The notes: generated by a model from the sequence alone, not told the origin. A stretch of DNA of 64,000 bases from Magicicada septendecula (GCA_034769895.1 CM068367.1:85427654-85491653); one strand, 5' to 3'. Counted from the first letter of the stretch, positions 21,501 through 34,829 are shown. A program made the numbers and translations.

Positions 21501-22335
21501 CATCATCTTCAGCAAGGATTAAACCAAAAATGGTTTGTTCCGATCCCAAACAGACAGACTAGAGCTGGTCACTCCGACGCCCCACACCTCTTCGTCCTTT
21601 CGGATTATAATTCCGTAGTTTTTGGGGATGCGGCGGTCATCCATTCGGTTAAGATGTTCCAATCATTTTTGCCGATGTTGCGCAATTCTATCAAGCAGTG
21701 GCGGATTATCCATAACGCTAGGGTATGCTGCAGCACTGGGCACCAGGAAACTTCACCTGTCAGAGGGGGCACCATCCAGCCCTAAATCACAAAAATCTTT
21801 TGAAGATAATAAATGTGAAAAAAAAAAACAAAGAAAACAAATGTCCTCAATCCAAAATCATAGAAAGATATGTGCACACTTTTCGACGATCTTCTAATAG
21901 AATTGAGGATATATATATAGAGATGAAGCATCCTCAGCGACTAGACTACGACTCAATTCCCCGAGTGTTTCAGTTGAGCCATTGAGGATGCTTCATTGAA
22001 TTTTTGGGATAGGGAAACGTTTGGTTTTACAAGAAATAAAAGGACAAGTTGCTTTGATTCCTACTGTCATCCATTTGGCCGAGGGAGCACTACACGATAA
22101 TGGTAGCTGCGCTCTCCTAAAAAAATCCTTCAAAATTAAAGTTTTACAAGAAATGTTATCCCCAAAATTAATTGTTTATCAAAACTGACAGTTGTTTCAG
22201 TGAGGCTATTATCGAACGGATACGTGAATGTCTAAACATGCTGTTCATGTAACTCTCTGAAAATGGCTTCGCTAGCTGAATCAACATTCTGAGTTTGATA
22301 AGCAAATAGATATAGATCTGTGGTTATTTTATTAG

Positions 22336-22405
22336 TGGTTTCCAACTAATAAAACATTTGAATCCTTATGTGGTTTCCAACTAATAAAACATTTGAATCC
22401 TTATG
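22336..22405. repeat. 35-bp tandem duplication
   Basis: Two exact 35-bp copies in tandem (each starts TGGTTTCCAACTAATAAAAC). A local slippage or repair duplication with no coding content. Confidence 0.85.
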
Positions 22406-22713
22406 AAAACTAACTACTTTCTTCTTCTTCTTCCAAAGAATAGGCTGTAACTAAGCCTATTTCCGTACCAGCGGTTTTCCGGAACTTTTCTGTTTCGGTC
22501 TATAATTCAGTACGCTTCTACATAGTGTTTACTACAAATGGCAACACCATTTTCTTATATTTCTTTGTATTTCATTATTCAAATATGGTAGATTTAACTG
22601 TTTTCTTACGTCGCCGTTCCTTATCCTAGTATGAAGTGTATGTCTTAGAAAGTGTAGAGCTTAAAAGAGCCTCATCTCTGGGCTGGTTTCATTCCACATC
22701 TCACTGGTATGTA

Positions 22714-25238
22714 CAGTAAAGCTTCATTTATACGTTTTTCAGGGGACTTCAAAGAAAAAACGTATAAGTGAAATAGAACACAAACAGTATAATTAAATGG
22801 TATAGTACTAAATAGAAATTACGTATAATTTACAATTTGGAATAATACAGTAGGTATTTATACAACTAACGTATATATAGAGAAAAACAAACAGATAAGA
22901 TTAATCATTTCCCAAAAAAGTCCGTTATCTTCCCTTGTTTTTTTTCTTTTCCTCGGCTATAGAATAAACTGTGCCCTCAAATCTTGACAACTGAGTCATA
23001 ATTTCGTCGGATACATTACGGCGGGTTACAAAGCGTTTAATTGTCTCCAGGGCATTATCTACATCACTAAAACAGACGGGGGTCTGCGTTGCTTCTTCAT
23101 CATCATCATCTTCTTCTTCTTCATCCATTTCCTGCTGAATGCCATCAGCAGTCTCCGATATGGTCATGGCTTCCGCGGTAACATTTTCGTAAATGTTGAC
23201 ATAGTCGTCAAACGACGCATGACCTTCCGGTTTGCCCCATCCCGCATCATCAACGAGTACAGGTTTCGCTATTCCCGAATCCGGCTTTGTGAAAGCAGTT
23301 GCGGACAGTGAGTTGCGATACTCTGTGCCATACAGCTGCGATGTAATGCATTGCTTGTTAGAGCAAACCGTTACGAATTTGTGCAAAAATAGAATTTTAA
23401 TAGATCTATACTGTAATTTCTTTAGATAGGCATACGCCTATAAGTAATTTTACATGAGGTTTATCGCATTGGCTATACCTGGTACACACAGAAATCAATT
23501 GTAAGATTGAGAGTAATGCCAGAAAATACAGGCAGAAAAGAATGGCGGGATGAAAAAGAATCCTATACGCCTCCCCTTGTGTAAAAACTTGTAATCTTTC
23601 TTAACAAACTGATACTTTTTCATTCCAATCTATTCGTTATTTATAAAACAATACGTTTTTGAAATACCGGCAAACATCGCGTAGAATCGTATGGTACAAT
23701 ATTGCTGTTACAAGTTATAAAAATCACGAAGAAATCATACCTGCAAAATGTGAATTTTCATTTCATCCTTCTTTCTAGCGTCTACACAGTGGATGACATG
23801 CTGTACCAGCATCTTTCGATAATACAGTTTAAAATTGCGGATTATCTCCAGGTCCAGCGGTTGCAGTTCGCTTGTGCAATTTGTGGGGAAAAATTCCACT
23901 CTCACGTTCTTTAGGTAGGCCTACGATGTATCAGGAGGGTGTGCAGTGCATCTGTCCACAATCAGAAGAATTTTTCGACCTTTTGCGCGCTCATTTTTGC
24001 ATCGACGCCTCTCAGCCAGTCTTCAAACACGTTTGTAGTGATCCACGACTTATTGTTGTTAGCGTATTTCGTAGGAGCGTTGTAACATTTTTAAAACATC
24101 GCGGCCTTGCAAATTTCCCGACAGTTAAGGGAAGCAGTTTTTCACTTCCGTCACTGTTTGCGAAAACAGCAACACTGTTACACGTTGTTTACTCCGCTTA
24201 CCACCATGACAGCTGTTCCCTTTGAATGCCATTGTGCGGTCAGGAAGTAAATTCAAAAAAGCCTGTTTCATCGGCATTGAAGATGTCTTTGGGATCAAAC
24301 TGAGATGTTAGTTCCTTCAAACGGGTTTCTTTCCACTCAAGCACTGTATTAACGTCTACACTCTTACTCTCACCGCACACGCTTTTGCTTCCGATGCCAT
24401 GCCGTGCATGTAGCCACCCGGTCGACGCATGAAAATCTTCAACACCGAACCTGGCTGCCAGTCCATTTGATTTTTCGCAAAGGACTAGCCCGCTGATAGG
24501 AATTCCTTCCGCCCTGTGCTGGTGGAACCACTGTAACAGACAGTCTTCTAAGAGTTCGTATTTTTCGCCTTGAATACGTGTTCGCTTATTACTTGAAACA
24601 CCAAACACACGAGCACTTTCTTCAATTTCGGTTGCTTTAGCCACGGTTGAATTTAACGTCGACGGAGCAATCCCCAACTCCTTGGCGATGTCTACTCGCT
24701 TCTTATTCCCGCTTTCCTTCACTAATTTCAAAATGTTTAATTTTTCAGCGATCGTAACGCACTTTCTCTTCCTTCCACTCACGATGTTACCTATAATAGA
24801 AACAGTAGCGAACTGATGTCCACGAAGCGATGGAGCTTTTCGAGCATTGAACAAATACCGTACGTTTCTAGGAATCAAAGCATGCTCAAAGGGTACTCCT
24901 CAACTGTAAACTCAGACGACCGGCACTAATTGACGATTTCCTAGAAGTGTACAGTCTGTTCAAAATATTTGCATTCGGACATTCACATGATATGTATTTT
25001 GTTAGCCTACATATACGCAACGTACATAAGGAAAAAATATTTAAACTTTAAACGTATAAAGGAAGTTTCGTATCTCCAGGGACTTAAAAATTTGATCGTA
25101 GACTATAAGTTTAAAAAACGAACAAACGAATAACGTATAACCGAAATAAAATAACACAGAAAGTATAGGAATTTTGCCGGGACCTTAGAGAAAAAACGAG
25201 TAAGTGAGAAACGTAGGCCTACAAAAGAAGTTTTACTG
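22714..25238 (-). mobile_element. Tigger/pogo-type DNA transposon, full length
   Basis: The left end CAGTAAAGCTTC and the right end (reverse complement) CAGTAAAACTTC are followed by similar subterminal sequence. They are flanked by TA at 22712-22713 and 25239-25240, the Tc1/mariner target. Length is 2525 bp, usual for Tigger. The transposase lies on the minus strand. Confidence 0.88.
22925..24878 (-). pseudogene. Tigger transposase (CENP-B/DDE type), frameshifted
   Basis: The N-terminal piece (24240-24878) has a pogo/CENP-B helix-turn-helix: RKRKCVTIAEKLNILKLVKE, then DIAKELGIAPSTLN. A Tc5-type DNA-binding domain follows (LLQWFHQHRAEGIPISGLVL), then the first catalytic Asp in DIFNADETGFF. 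There the frame stops at 24240, but it continues one frame over as LLPDRTMAFKG and KRSKQRVTVLL, the usual DDE continuation. More stops follow around 23900-24000. The C-terminal 153 residues (22925-23386) are acidic (DEEEEDDDDEE) and resemble the tail of Tigger proteins. The start is not certain, as the first residues at 24878 do not look conserved. The protein is inactive; the family call is firm. Confidence 0.88.
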
Positions 25239-25240
25239 TA

Positions 25241-26923
25241 TATTACTAATGGGATAGTCACCACTCTCTAGAGTTTTAAACGGGTTTCCGGCTTTATTCT
25301 TAAATACACAGATGCTCCTAAATTTCAGTAACTTGTATACGTCATTAACGAATTACGTTATAGTTGATATTTTCGTGAAAGTGATAATTTTAATTAAACA
25401 ATTATCTAAAAGAAGTACGGTAGATTGATTTCTGTACCACAAGAGTTACGAATGCTTGGTATTTACGAAATTAACGTTCTGATTATTTTTTATGCCTAGT
25501 CACTGGCTAGGAGCTACGACGTCACTGATTCGAAGCCAATTAAGCTGTCACATTGTTTTCTCTTGCTTTTTCTACCATTGTCTCTTACTTCCGATGCAAT
25601 AGAACATACATTAAAGGAAAATGTAAATAGAATTATTATAGTCTAGATTTATATGTTCCATCCTAACAGTTATTTCTAATAATTTAAATGGAAATTTCCA
25701 AAACACATATCCCTTTTTGTGAATACGTTCGTGTTTAACAACAATCCTTGTTTTTGCTGGCCTAACGCCACTAAACAGCTTTTTACCGGTTTTCAACGTT
25801 CCGCGGTGACGCGTCCCCCACTTCGTTCTGTAAGCAAAGAGAATAAATACAAGCGACGTTCCAGCCGCCAAGTACTCGTGTCTCAGGTTTGAGGACTAAT
25901 GTTGTTTCCGACGTGTTCGTGTTCTGCGCACATATTGATACATTTTAATTAGTAATTTGTGTGTCCATGAAGGTTTTACTTTATCAATCTACTAATAAGT
26001 TCTTACCAACCGTCAGGTAAGGCCCTCAAAACGATAAAAATAATTTAATTAGATAATGCATGCACACTATTTCAACTGTTGCGCCCTGAAAGAAAATAAG
26101 TTGCGCAATTTGTTATATAAAAAAATAAATGTGTAGCTTCTTACTGGATGCATAATAATTAACGATCAATTGATAAGGTCGTACATTTTTTACACGCTAT
26201 AGAATCAGAGAAATTGTTCACAGCGATTAACTCAAAATATCACTTTACAACGTAAAGAAATTTTCTTTTGATTCTGTTGTTAGATTCTTCTTTTTAAATT
26301 TGTTTCTGTGTAAGAAATTCGATAGTTTTTCGACAAAAATTCCTTTAAAAATTTCATTAATACGGTATTAGTTGAATTTCAATTATTTTCTAACATAACA
26401 CCGTTATCACAAGAATAATTAATTGCGTCTGTAAGATGGAACTAAATAGTAATCGACAAATAATTTTCGGTCGGGTTGAGTTCCTTTTCTTTTCGCGTAT
26501 ACACTAACCTTCTAACCTAGACCACTTTCTGTATTCTGAACGAGTAAATTCGTTTCTTTTGAATTTGAATAATAAAAATTTAAATACGACGTTTCGGCCA
26601 CGCATTTATATTTTTTCTGTGATGTCAAAAGTCCGTCATTTAGAATCAAATACAAACGTCTACAATCCATCACAGCCATTTTTAAAGAAACTCGTTTCTG
26701 TCATTGCCCTTCTTCTCTGTAACATTATATTCTTCGTGTTACGACTGCGCAATCCTAACGCTTTTTAGGTCTTTTCTTTTCCTATAGTCTATCTGCCCCA
26801 TATATAATTTTGACCGGATAATTCTTTTTTTTTGTTTTTTGTTTTTTGCCTTATACGTTCTCACCCACAACTTGGCTGTTTTTTAGCGTATAATTGTATG
26901 TGTTTAATTTTGACTTCTGTTTT
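25241..26923. other. intergenic stretch, no gene seen
   Basis: AT-rich. The longest frame (86 residues, minus, 25611-25871) shows no family features and starts at a non-ATG codon. Confidence 0.4.
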
Positions 26924-27040
26924 ACTTCCATGTTCCTTAAGGAAATGGAAGTATGGTGATGGCAAAAAAAATCGTGTTCGAGTTTATTGCAGATTCTGAT
27001 TGTACTACACTCAAAACATGAAAAAAAGTAATTTTTCGAA

Positions 27041-27041
<1 letters not shown>

Positions 27042-27088
<47 letters not shown>
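27042..27088. repeat. (GT)n microsatellite inside copy A1
   Basis: About 23 GT units at the fixed position between the leader and the first tandem unit. The same position holds GT repeats in copies C (43629) and D (49331). Confidence 0.9.
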
Positions 27089-27089
<1 letters not shown>

Positions 27090-29050
27090 CTTTTTTCTAT
27101 GGCAAACGATAACAGTCGCAAATTCAAACAGAATCAAATAATTTTTTGCACAGATCCCTTATTGGTAGTGTACTCAAGACCTATTGTTTTTGGTGAAGGT
27201 CGGTTAAGGGAAAGGGGTAGTTTACCGGCAACGGTTTTTTTTAAATCAAGGGTAATTTTTTTCTATGGCAAACGATAACAGCCGCAAATTCAAACAGAAT
27301 CAAACAATTTTTTTCATACAGTCCTGAATTGTAGAGTTCTCAAGACCTATTGTTTTTGGTGAAGGTCGGTTAAGGGAAAGGGGTAGTTTACCGGCAACGG
27401 TTTTTTTTTTAATCAAGGGTAATTTTTTTCTATGGCAAACGATAACAGCCGCAAATTCAAACAGAATCAAATGATTATTTGCATACAGCCCTAAATTGTA
27501 GAGTTCTCAAGACCTCTTGTTTTTGGTAAAGATCGGTTAAGGGAAAGGGGTAGTTTACCGGCAACGGGTTTTTTTTAAATCAAGGGTAATTTTTTTTTTT
27601 TGGCAAACGATAACAGCCGCAAATTCAAACAGAATCAAATGATTATTTGCATACAGCCCTAAATTGTAAAGTTCTCAAGACCTCTTGTTTTTGGTAAAGA
27701 TCGGTTAAGGGAAAGACCGGTTACTGGCAACGTTTTATATTTTAACAAGGGTAATTTTTTATATGACGACGATAACTGCCGTACATTCAAACAGAATCAA
27801 CTACTCTTTTGCATACCTTTTTGAATTATAAAGGACTCAAGGTCTGTTGATTTTGTTGAAGATCGGTTAAGGGCGAAGGGGTAGTTTACCTGCAACGTTT
27901 TATATTTTAACAAGGGCATTTTCTAAGGCAAACGATAAGAGCCGCAAATTCAAACAGAATCAAATAATTTTTTGCATACAGCCCTGAATTGTAGAGTACT
28001 CAAGACCTATTGTTTTTGGTGAAGATAGGTTAAGGGAAAGGGGTAGTTTACCTGCAACGTTTTTTTATCAGGGGTAATTTTTTCTATGACGAACGATAAC
28101 TTCCTTAAATTCAAACAGAATCAACTACTCTTTTGCATACCTTTTTGAATTATACAGAACTCAAGGTCTGTTGATTTTGTTGAAGATCGGTTAAGGGAAA
28201 GGGGTAGTTTACCTACGACGTTTTATATTTTAACATGGGTAATTTCTATGGCAAACAATAAGAGCCGCACATTCAAACAGAATCAAATATTTTTTTGCAT
28301 ACATTCCTTAATTGTAAAAGACTGAAGGCCTGTTGATTTTGGTGAAGATCGGATAAGGCAAAGAGGTAGTTTACCAGGCACATTTTTTTGTTTTAACAAG
28401 AGTAATTTTTCCTATGACGAACGATAACTGCCACACATTTCAACAGAATCAAATAATTTTGTGCATACCGTACCTTCCTCAATTGTAGATAACTCAAGGT
28501 CTGTTGATTTGGTTAAAGATCGGTTAAGGGAAAGGGGTAGTTTACCTGTAACATTTTATGTTGTAACAAGAGAACGTTTTCCATGAAGAACGATAACTGC
28601 CGTAAATTCAAACAGAATCAAATAATATTTTACATATGTCCCTGAGTTGTAGAGGACTGAAGGCCTATTGATTTTGGTGAAGATCGGTTAAGGGAAAGGG
28701 GTAGTTTACTGGCCACTTTTAATGTTTTAACAAGAGTAATTGTTTCTATGATGAACGATAACTGCCGCACATTCAAACAGAATCAAATAATGTTTTGCAT
28801 ACTTCCCTACATTGTAGAGAACTCAAGGTCTGTTGATTTTGGTGAAGATCGGTTAAGGGAAAGGGGTAGTTTACCTGCAACATTTTATGTTGTAACAAGA
28901 GAAATATTTTCATGACGAACGATAACTGCCGTATATTCAAACAGAATCAAATAATTTTTTACATATGTGCCTAAGTTGTAGAAGACTCAAGGGCTATTGA
29001 TTTTGGTGAAGTTCGGTTATGGGGAAAGGGTAGTTTACCTGAAAAATTTT
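27090..29050 (+). repeat. ~165-bp tandem array (12 units)
   Basis: Unit markers are the recurrent AACGATAAC, TTCAAACAGAATCAA and GGGGTAGTTTACC. Spacing between AACGATAAC copies is 156-170 bp. Units drift along the array: the first four are closest to each other, and later ones carry GACGAACGATAACTGCC variants. There is no reading frame through the array. Confidence 0.92.
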
Positions 29051-29533
29051 TGTTATAACAAGAGTAAAGTACTTAATTTTGATAAATAAAGTATCCTGAT
29101 AAGAAGATCTTAATAATACACTGTAGAAACGTAGATGATATATGTATAAATGAAGAGGCTAGTTGAATGGGGTGGGGGTAATTTTCTATAAATGAAAATT
29201 ATAGTTGTAGAGGGAGGGGATAATTTTTATATGTGTACTACGTTATCGGCAACAAAGTAGTAGTTTGTTGTTAAAATTCCTTCGCGGGCTGTTTGGCCGT
29301 AGTCCAATTTTTTCTGCAAACCAGACATTTAAGCAGTGCCGTCGACTGCCATCATCAGTGAAAATCGAGTGCGATAACGTGTGGTGGTATACGTTAGTGA
29401 CCACAGTACTGTAGTTAAGGCTGAAGCAATAAGCGGAAAGAAGTAGTTTCTATGGAAACATTTCATTTCGTAAATGATTTAAATATAAATCTTAGAACAT
29501 GGAAGTCATGTATGGTTCTCCATACCGATATTT

Positions 29534-30484
29534 TTCTATGGCAAATGATAACAGCCGCAATTTCAAACAGAATCAAATAATGTTTTGCATACAGCCCTGT
29601 ATTGTAGAGTTCTCAAGACCTATTGATGTCGGTGAAGATCGGTTAAGGGAAAGGGGTAGTTTACCAGCAACATTTTATGTTTTAACAAGGGTAATTTTTT
29701 ATGACGAAAGATAACTGCCGTAAATTCAAAGAGAATCAAATAATTTTTTGCATACGTTCCTGAATTGTAGAGAACTGAAGGCATACTGATTTTTGTGAAG
29801 ATTGGTTAAGGGAAAAGGGTAGTTTACCAGCCACCTTTAATGTTTTAACAAGAGAAATGTTTTCATGACGAACGTAACTGCCGCACATTCAAACAGAATC
29901 AAATATTTTTTGCATTGATCCTTGAATTGTAGAGAACTGAAGGCCTGTTGATTTTGGTGAAGATCGGTTAAGAGAAAGGAGTAGTTTACCTGCAACATTT
30001 TATGTTTTAACAAGAGTAAAGTACTTAATTTTGATAAATAAAGTATCCTGATAAGAAGCTCATAATAATCCACTGTAGAAACGTAGATGAAATATCTATA
30101 AATGAAGAGGTTAGGTGAACGGGGTGGGGGTAATTTTCTATTAATGAAAATTATAGCGGAAGGGGGAGGGTAGAATTTTTATATATGTACTACATTATTG
30201 GCAACAAAGAAGTAGTTATTTGTTAAAATTCCTTCCCGGGCTGTTTAGCCGTAGTCCAATGTTTTCTGCAAAACCAGACTTTTTGGCAGTGCCATCGACT
30301 GCCATCATCAGTGCAAATCGAGTGCGAAAACGTGAGGTGGTGTACGTTAGTGACCACAGTACTGTGGTTAAGGCTGAAGCAATAAGTAGAAAGAAGTAGT
30401 TTCTATGGAAATATTTCATTTCGAATATGATTTTAAATATAAATCTTAGAACATGGAAGCCATGTATGGTTCTCCATACTCCAT
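29534..30484 (+). mobile_element. HINE-like element, fused partial copy A2
   Basis: It starts without a 5' end: directly after CGATATTT of copy A1 comes TTCTATGGCAAATGATAACA, the body of a tandem unit. Three units are followed by the full tail again, including the 3' subterminal repeat and a mutated hairpin (GTATGGTTCTCCATAC intact, then TCCATACA). A1 and A2 therefore form a head-to-tail partial dimer. Confidence 0.7.
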
Positions 30485-32022
30485 ACATACTATTTTCTAG
30501 TACCCCGTAATTTAATTTGAATAAATGTCATGTGAACCAGATGGAATCCCGGGATCCCGCCTAACTAAACATTTTAACATGACTTTTTTTATAAGTGTCA
30601 TAACAAATCGATTGACAACGCCTCCCGATTTTACATCTCATCAAGGTTTGCCTCCCTCGTATCCCTGTCTGTGCCTTCTCTTCAGTTTTTTTTTTATCTG
30701 CCTGATCTCCTTCTGCCTTTGGAATACCACACCGATGCTTGTTTTGGGGGGTCTGTTTTCGGGCATTCACTGGGGGTGTCCGTGCCACCAGCTCTTGCCG
30801 ATGTCACCCATAATCGAGTGTTTAATGCCTTTAGAGAAATATTCAAAAAATAAAAATAATAAAGTCGTGTAAAAATTAATATTTCACAAACAAAACAAAA
30901 TTTTGTTCTTCCATATTTTCGGTGTCAGTGTGAGAATTTTGTGGATAACTTGGATCTGTTTCATTTACGATACTGTAATTGCAAACCATCGATCTGTTAA
31001 GTGTGACTGTACAACGATCAGTAGGGGGGTGTACCCTGCTGACGGGCAGGGGAGACGCCACCCCAGAAGCTTAAGTGGTCTTTTTAAATTTTAAGTATGT
31101 ACAGCTTTTTATTAAGAATAACTTAATACATTTTTATATATAATTGTTACTGTTATTCCCCATACTAAGATTGTGTTACCACATTACAAACTCTAGAACC
31201 CTTTTTGATTACAGTTGTAGGAAATAATCAATGACAACGCTTTTGAATACCCGAATTTTCAGCACATAAATGAACAGCAACATAAAAAAAATGATTGTTC
31301 ACAGATGGGAGGTTTCCTCATATATTCCTCATGTAACACCCTCCTCGCAAAATAAAAAGCAGTAAAAGTATATTACATATTATTCTCATGAATCAAAATT
31401 ATATCTTTGTGAATTTTTGTGATTACACCTTAACAGTAGGTTAGCCAGAGGATTATTGACCAGGAGTCAATGGGGAGTGGTGTGTTATACATAAAGATTA
31501 TTGATAGTGGATTATTGATAATAAACGGGTCAGGGGAGAGGTGGTGGTGGTAGTACTAGGAAATTTACCAGTTATATCCCACTGTGTTCGCTCTATCACT
31601 GCCTGCAGATTTGATGAATTGCCGAGCTACTGGGGGGTGGGGGGTTTACAACCCTTTGCCTTTGCCAGGCAGTGTGATTATGGTTGACTTGACTTACAGC
31701 AAAACTTTGATAATCCAAAATATTTGTGACTAATAGTATGATGTTTGATTTATCATGATATCAGATTATCAAACATGTAGCATTTTCCACAGGGGAATAA
31801 TAGAAAATATATGTAAAGTACTGTTATGCACTAAATAGATGTTACCGAAATGAAACTCCCAAACGCAATAAATCATTAACGTTACTACCTCATAAGTCAC
31901 GTGTTGATTACTTTGTGTGGTATACGAAACATGTTATACGTCGCTTGGATAGACACTACCTTGAATTTTCAGTATACTGCTCATAATAATACATAATTTT
32001 TTTAATTACTGGCCACTTAGTA
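30485..32022. other. non-coding stretch, no gene seen
   Basis: No supported gene. At 31697 CAGCAAAACTTTGATAATCC after TA looks like a pogo/Tigger terminal sequence, but no right partner was found. Purine-rich patches such as GGTGGTGGTGG occur near 31540. Confidence 0.35.
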
Positions 32023-32751
32023 CAGTGGAGCATCAATTATCCTAACCTCTCGGGATGAGGACCCGTTCAGATAATTGATATTTCGGATAATAGATCATAA
32101 ATTGAAAACATTGTCTTTTTACAAAAACAAACGTTTTTATTACACAATCATTTCTAACATACTGTTATATAATTACATCAACCTGTATACTGTACTGTAA
32201 TGTATTACTAAGGCTAAAACTGAAAATTGAATTAAAACTAAATGTAATTAATAAAAACTAAAAGTTAATTTAAACACAATTAGAGTTTAATGACAAAAAC
32301 TGTACAGTATTATAAAATTAATTAAACACTAAAAAACAAAACAAAACACAGTAGGCCTATCATGGATTTACACTTTTTTGAAGAATTGTTCTATCACTGT
32401 CTGCTTCAAACCGATACCCCATTTTAAGGCTGCTAAAGACTGAAGTCGTTTAAGATTCATAAGCTGAATACAATCTATCTTGTCTTCTGTTTCGGCCCAC
32501 ATTAGAACAGTCTCAAGTAGAACAGTCTCAGTCTCAATTCTTTATTTATCGGTTGTAAGGCTGTATAGCTACAGTGATTATTTATTACTGTACAGTACTG
32601 TAATAATTTATAGTATACAATTTTGTATGTTCTATAAATATCCAGTACACCTACACATTACTGTACAGTACGGTACACAATTGTACTTTTTATTGAGTTC
32701 AGATAATAGATCATTCGGTTAATGGATGTTTGGATAATTGATGCTCTACTG
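32023..32751 (-). mobile_element. internally deleted Tigger-type element
   Basis: The ends CAGTGGAGCATCAATTATCC and (reverse complement of right end) CAGTAGAGCATCAATTATCC are near-perfect terminal inverted repeats, flanked by TA at 32021-32022 and 32752-32753. At 729 bp it is a deletion derivative retaining the 3' end of the transposase gene. The termini differ from those of the 22714-25238 element, so it is a different family. Confidence 0.85.
32368..32502 (-). pseudogene. Tigger transposase C-terminal remnant
   Basis: Minus-strand frame of 44 residues with stop: LWAETEDKI before it, then LMNLKRLQSLAALKWGIGLK and the C-terminal QTVIEQFFKK. The last pattern is the common QTxIxxFFxK end of Tigger proteins. 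It lies inside the 729-bp deletion element, and the rest of the gene is gone. Confidence 0.6.
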
Positions 32752-32784
32752 TATGTGAAACATTGATAGAAAGTATACTGTATT

Positions 32785-33014
<230 letters not shown>

Positions 33015-33576
33015 ATATAATTGTAGAAATGATACTACTGATTAGTACTACATTGATTTTGTTGTATAAAGCCTGTCTTCACGATTTAGACATTTCTCTT
33101 TACAATCATCACTTCTTGTTCTTTAAAAGGAAGCAGTGATGGAACAGAGAAAAGGATTGTCAATGTGCAGAATGATATTTGGAATCTATCCATAATTGAA
33201 GCTCTGTATGCTTTGTTGATCATAGTATGACCAATAGAAATGTGATTACAGAATCAGAGTCATGCAATTTCAGTTAAATAAAAATAAAGTATCTTACCTA
33301 AAAAAATTTATATCATGAAACAAACAATGAACAGTTGAAGCAAAAAATGCAAGATTACATTTTTAATCCCTTGTTTTGTTTTTTGGTTTTGCATTAACTG
33401 TTTGGTGTTTTATTTGTTTCTTGAAATATGGGTTTTTTTAAATCAAATATAACACTTAATAATGTTCATGTAATTGTAAATATATGACTTTCTACTTCAG
33501 TTGTGATGATTATAATGTGATTATTGCACTGTTAAATTCTTGGATTTTGTTGTCCGTGACGTGTCTGTTGATTAAC

Positions 33577-33723
33577 TAAATATAAGTATATCACTACCAA
33601 CTCGGAACACGGTCAGAAAGCTAATAATAAGCGAAAACTGGTTCAGGCTGTAAGGTAAAATTTTTATGTTTTTACCAATAAAAAACTTTGTGTTCCAAGT
33701 TGGTAGTGATGTACTTATATTTA
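33577..33723. mobile_element. MITE-like inverted-repeat element
   Basis: A 147-bp element. The first ~34 bases (TAAATATAAGTATATCACTA...) and the reverse complement of the last ~34 (TAAATATAAGTACATCACTA...) differ at about two positions. The centre is unrelated and non-coding. The termini could pair as a single hairpin. The target duplication is unclear. Confidence 0.7.
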
Positions 33724-34601
33724 TTGTACTGTGATAGAGTATTATTAGATTTTAATGAGTACATGTAATTTACATGTAGCTTGAAGACGGTTACATAATT
33801 TAGAAACCAAAATTTTGTTTTGATTTATAAAGCTTCAGTGGTGGGCAAATTCTAAAATGTTATTCCTTCTTCTTTAATAAAAATTGAAATTAGAATAAAA
33901 ATGTAAATATTAAACTCTAAAGAAAAAATTTCATATATTTAATTTAGAATTAGAATTTGTGAGTTTAAATTTGAGCAGGTTTAGACTTTAAATAAGCATC
34001 TGTATTCCCATTTAAAACAAAATTATTGTTTTTACGACCTACTGATTACCTAAATTTCTTTGCTTGTCAGTACCTAATGTGTGAAAATTCTGTTGGATAA
34101 AGATACCAATTATTTCAGCACATGACTTGTTTTTTGTTTTATTTATTTTGAGTTTTATATCTATATCCAGTCATCAGAATATTCTCACTTCATGGAAGGT
34201 CATTTGAACATGAAGATAAATCACACATAAACATTATGGTACAACACATAACACACGATTCACATAATTTTTTCGGGATCACATGCCTGTTTTTCATCAA
34301 CATTTTTGAAAACTTTGTGAATCTCAAATTCTTCACCACAGTCAATATCTATCTTTTTATCAAAGTGCAGATGCTTGAAATTCATGAAAATTATTTATAA
34401 CTTTATGTATAACTTAGTTTAAGGTAACATTTGTTTATTTAGTATCAACATTTTCATCATTGACTCTGCTATTTAATATAATATTGTTTCTATTGTTGTC
34501 TATATATAAAAGCTTCTAGTACTATTTTTAATATTTAAAAACTTAATGCATACTGATTAATGATTTACTATTGAAACTGACTTCTCTGTTTTCTTTTTCA
34601 G

Positions 34602-34702
34602 GCTGAGTAAAAATTTGTGTACCAGCTTAGGAAGTCGCCGTGGAAATTCAGGAAACAGAAAAGAGTTAACCGTTCTCACCCTTATACACCACACTCCATA
34701 AA
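34602..34702 (+). other. predicted 5'-untranslated internal exon
   Basis: Strong acceptor (TTTTCTTTTTCAG ending at 34601) and strong donor (AA|GTAAGT, GT at 34703-34704). The 101-bp exon contains no ATG and has stops in the reading frames, so I read it as a leader exon of the gene whose start codon is at 37301. Its GC content is above that of its surroundings. The link is inferred from strand, order and splice-site quality. Confidence 0.45.
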
Positions 34703-34829
34703 GTAAGTATCCTTATAAATTTGAGTTAATTTGTTATGTTTGTGTAAAGTCAAAATATTTGTCAATTAGCGTTCAGAACAAACAATGACATCTACAACAA
34801 TATGAAAATAAGCAATACAAAAAAAAGTT

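Larger units (their letters stand above)
26924..29533 (+). mobile_element. HINE-like non-autonomous element, copy A1
   Basis: It begins ACTTCCATGTTCCTTAAGGA, which folds as a 5' hairpin with ATGGAAGT just after. A leader and a (GT)n run come next, then about 12 tandem units of ~165 bp (27090-29050) and a unique tail with a ~183-bp insert (29267-29449). It ends AACATGGAAGT...GTATGGTTCTCCATAC (hairpin 29510-29525) and CGATATTT. The sequence ACTTCCATGTT recurs inverted near the 3' end as a subterminal inverted repeat. No coding capacity. This layout is that described for Helentron-associated elements such as DINE-1 and the bivalve pearl elements. The assignment is by architecture; there is no Rep/helicase in the window. 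Confidence 0.7.

Noticed and set aside
23872..24225. 117-residue plus-strand frame
   Set aside because: Antisense of the Tigger DDE region, whose motifs read clearly on the minus strand.
25611..25871. 86-residue minus-strand frame
   Set aside because: Non-ATG start, no family features, isolated in AT-rich DNA.
26924..29050. CRISPR-like regular repeats
   Set aside because: Units are ~165 bp, contiguous, diverged and without unique spacers, in a eukaryotic context. They are a tandem array inside a mobile element.
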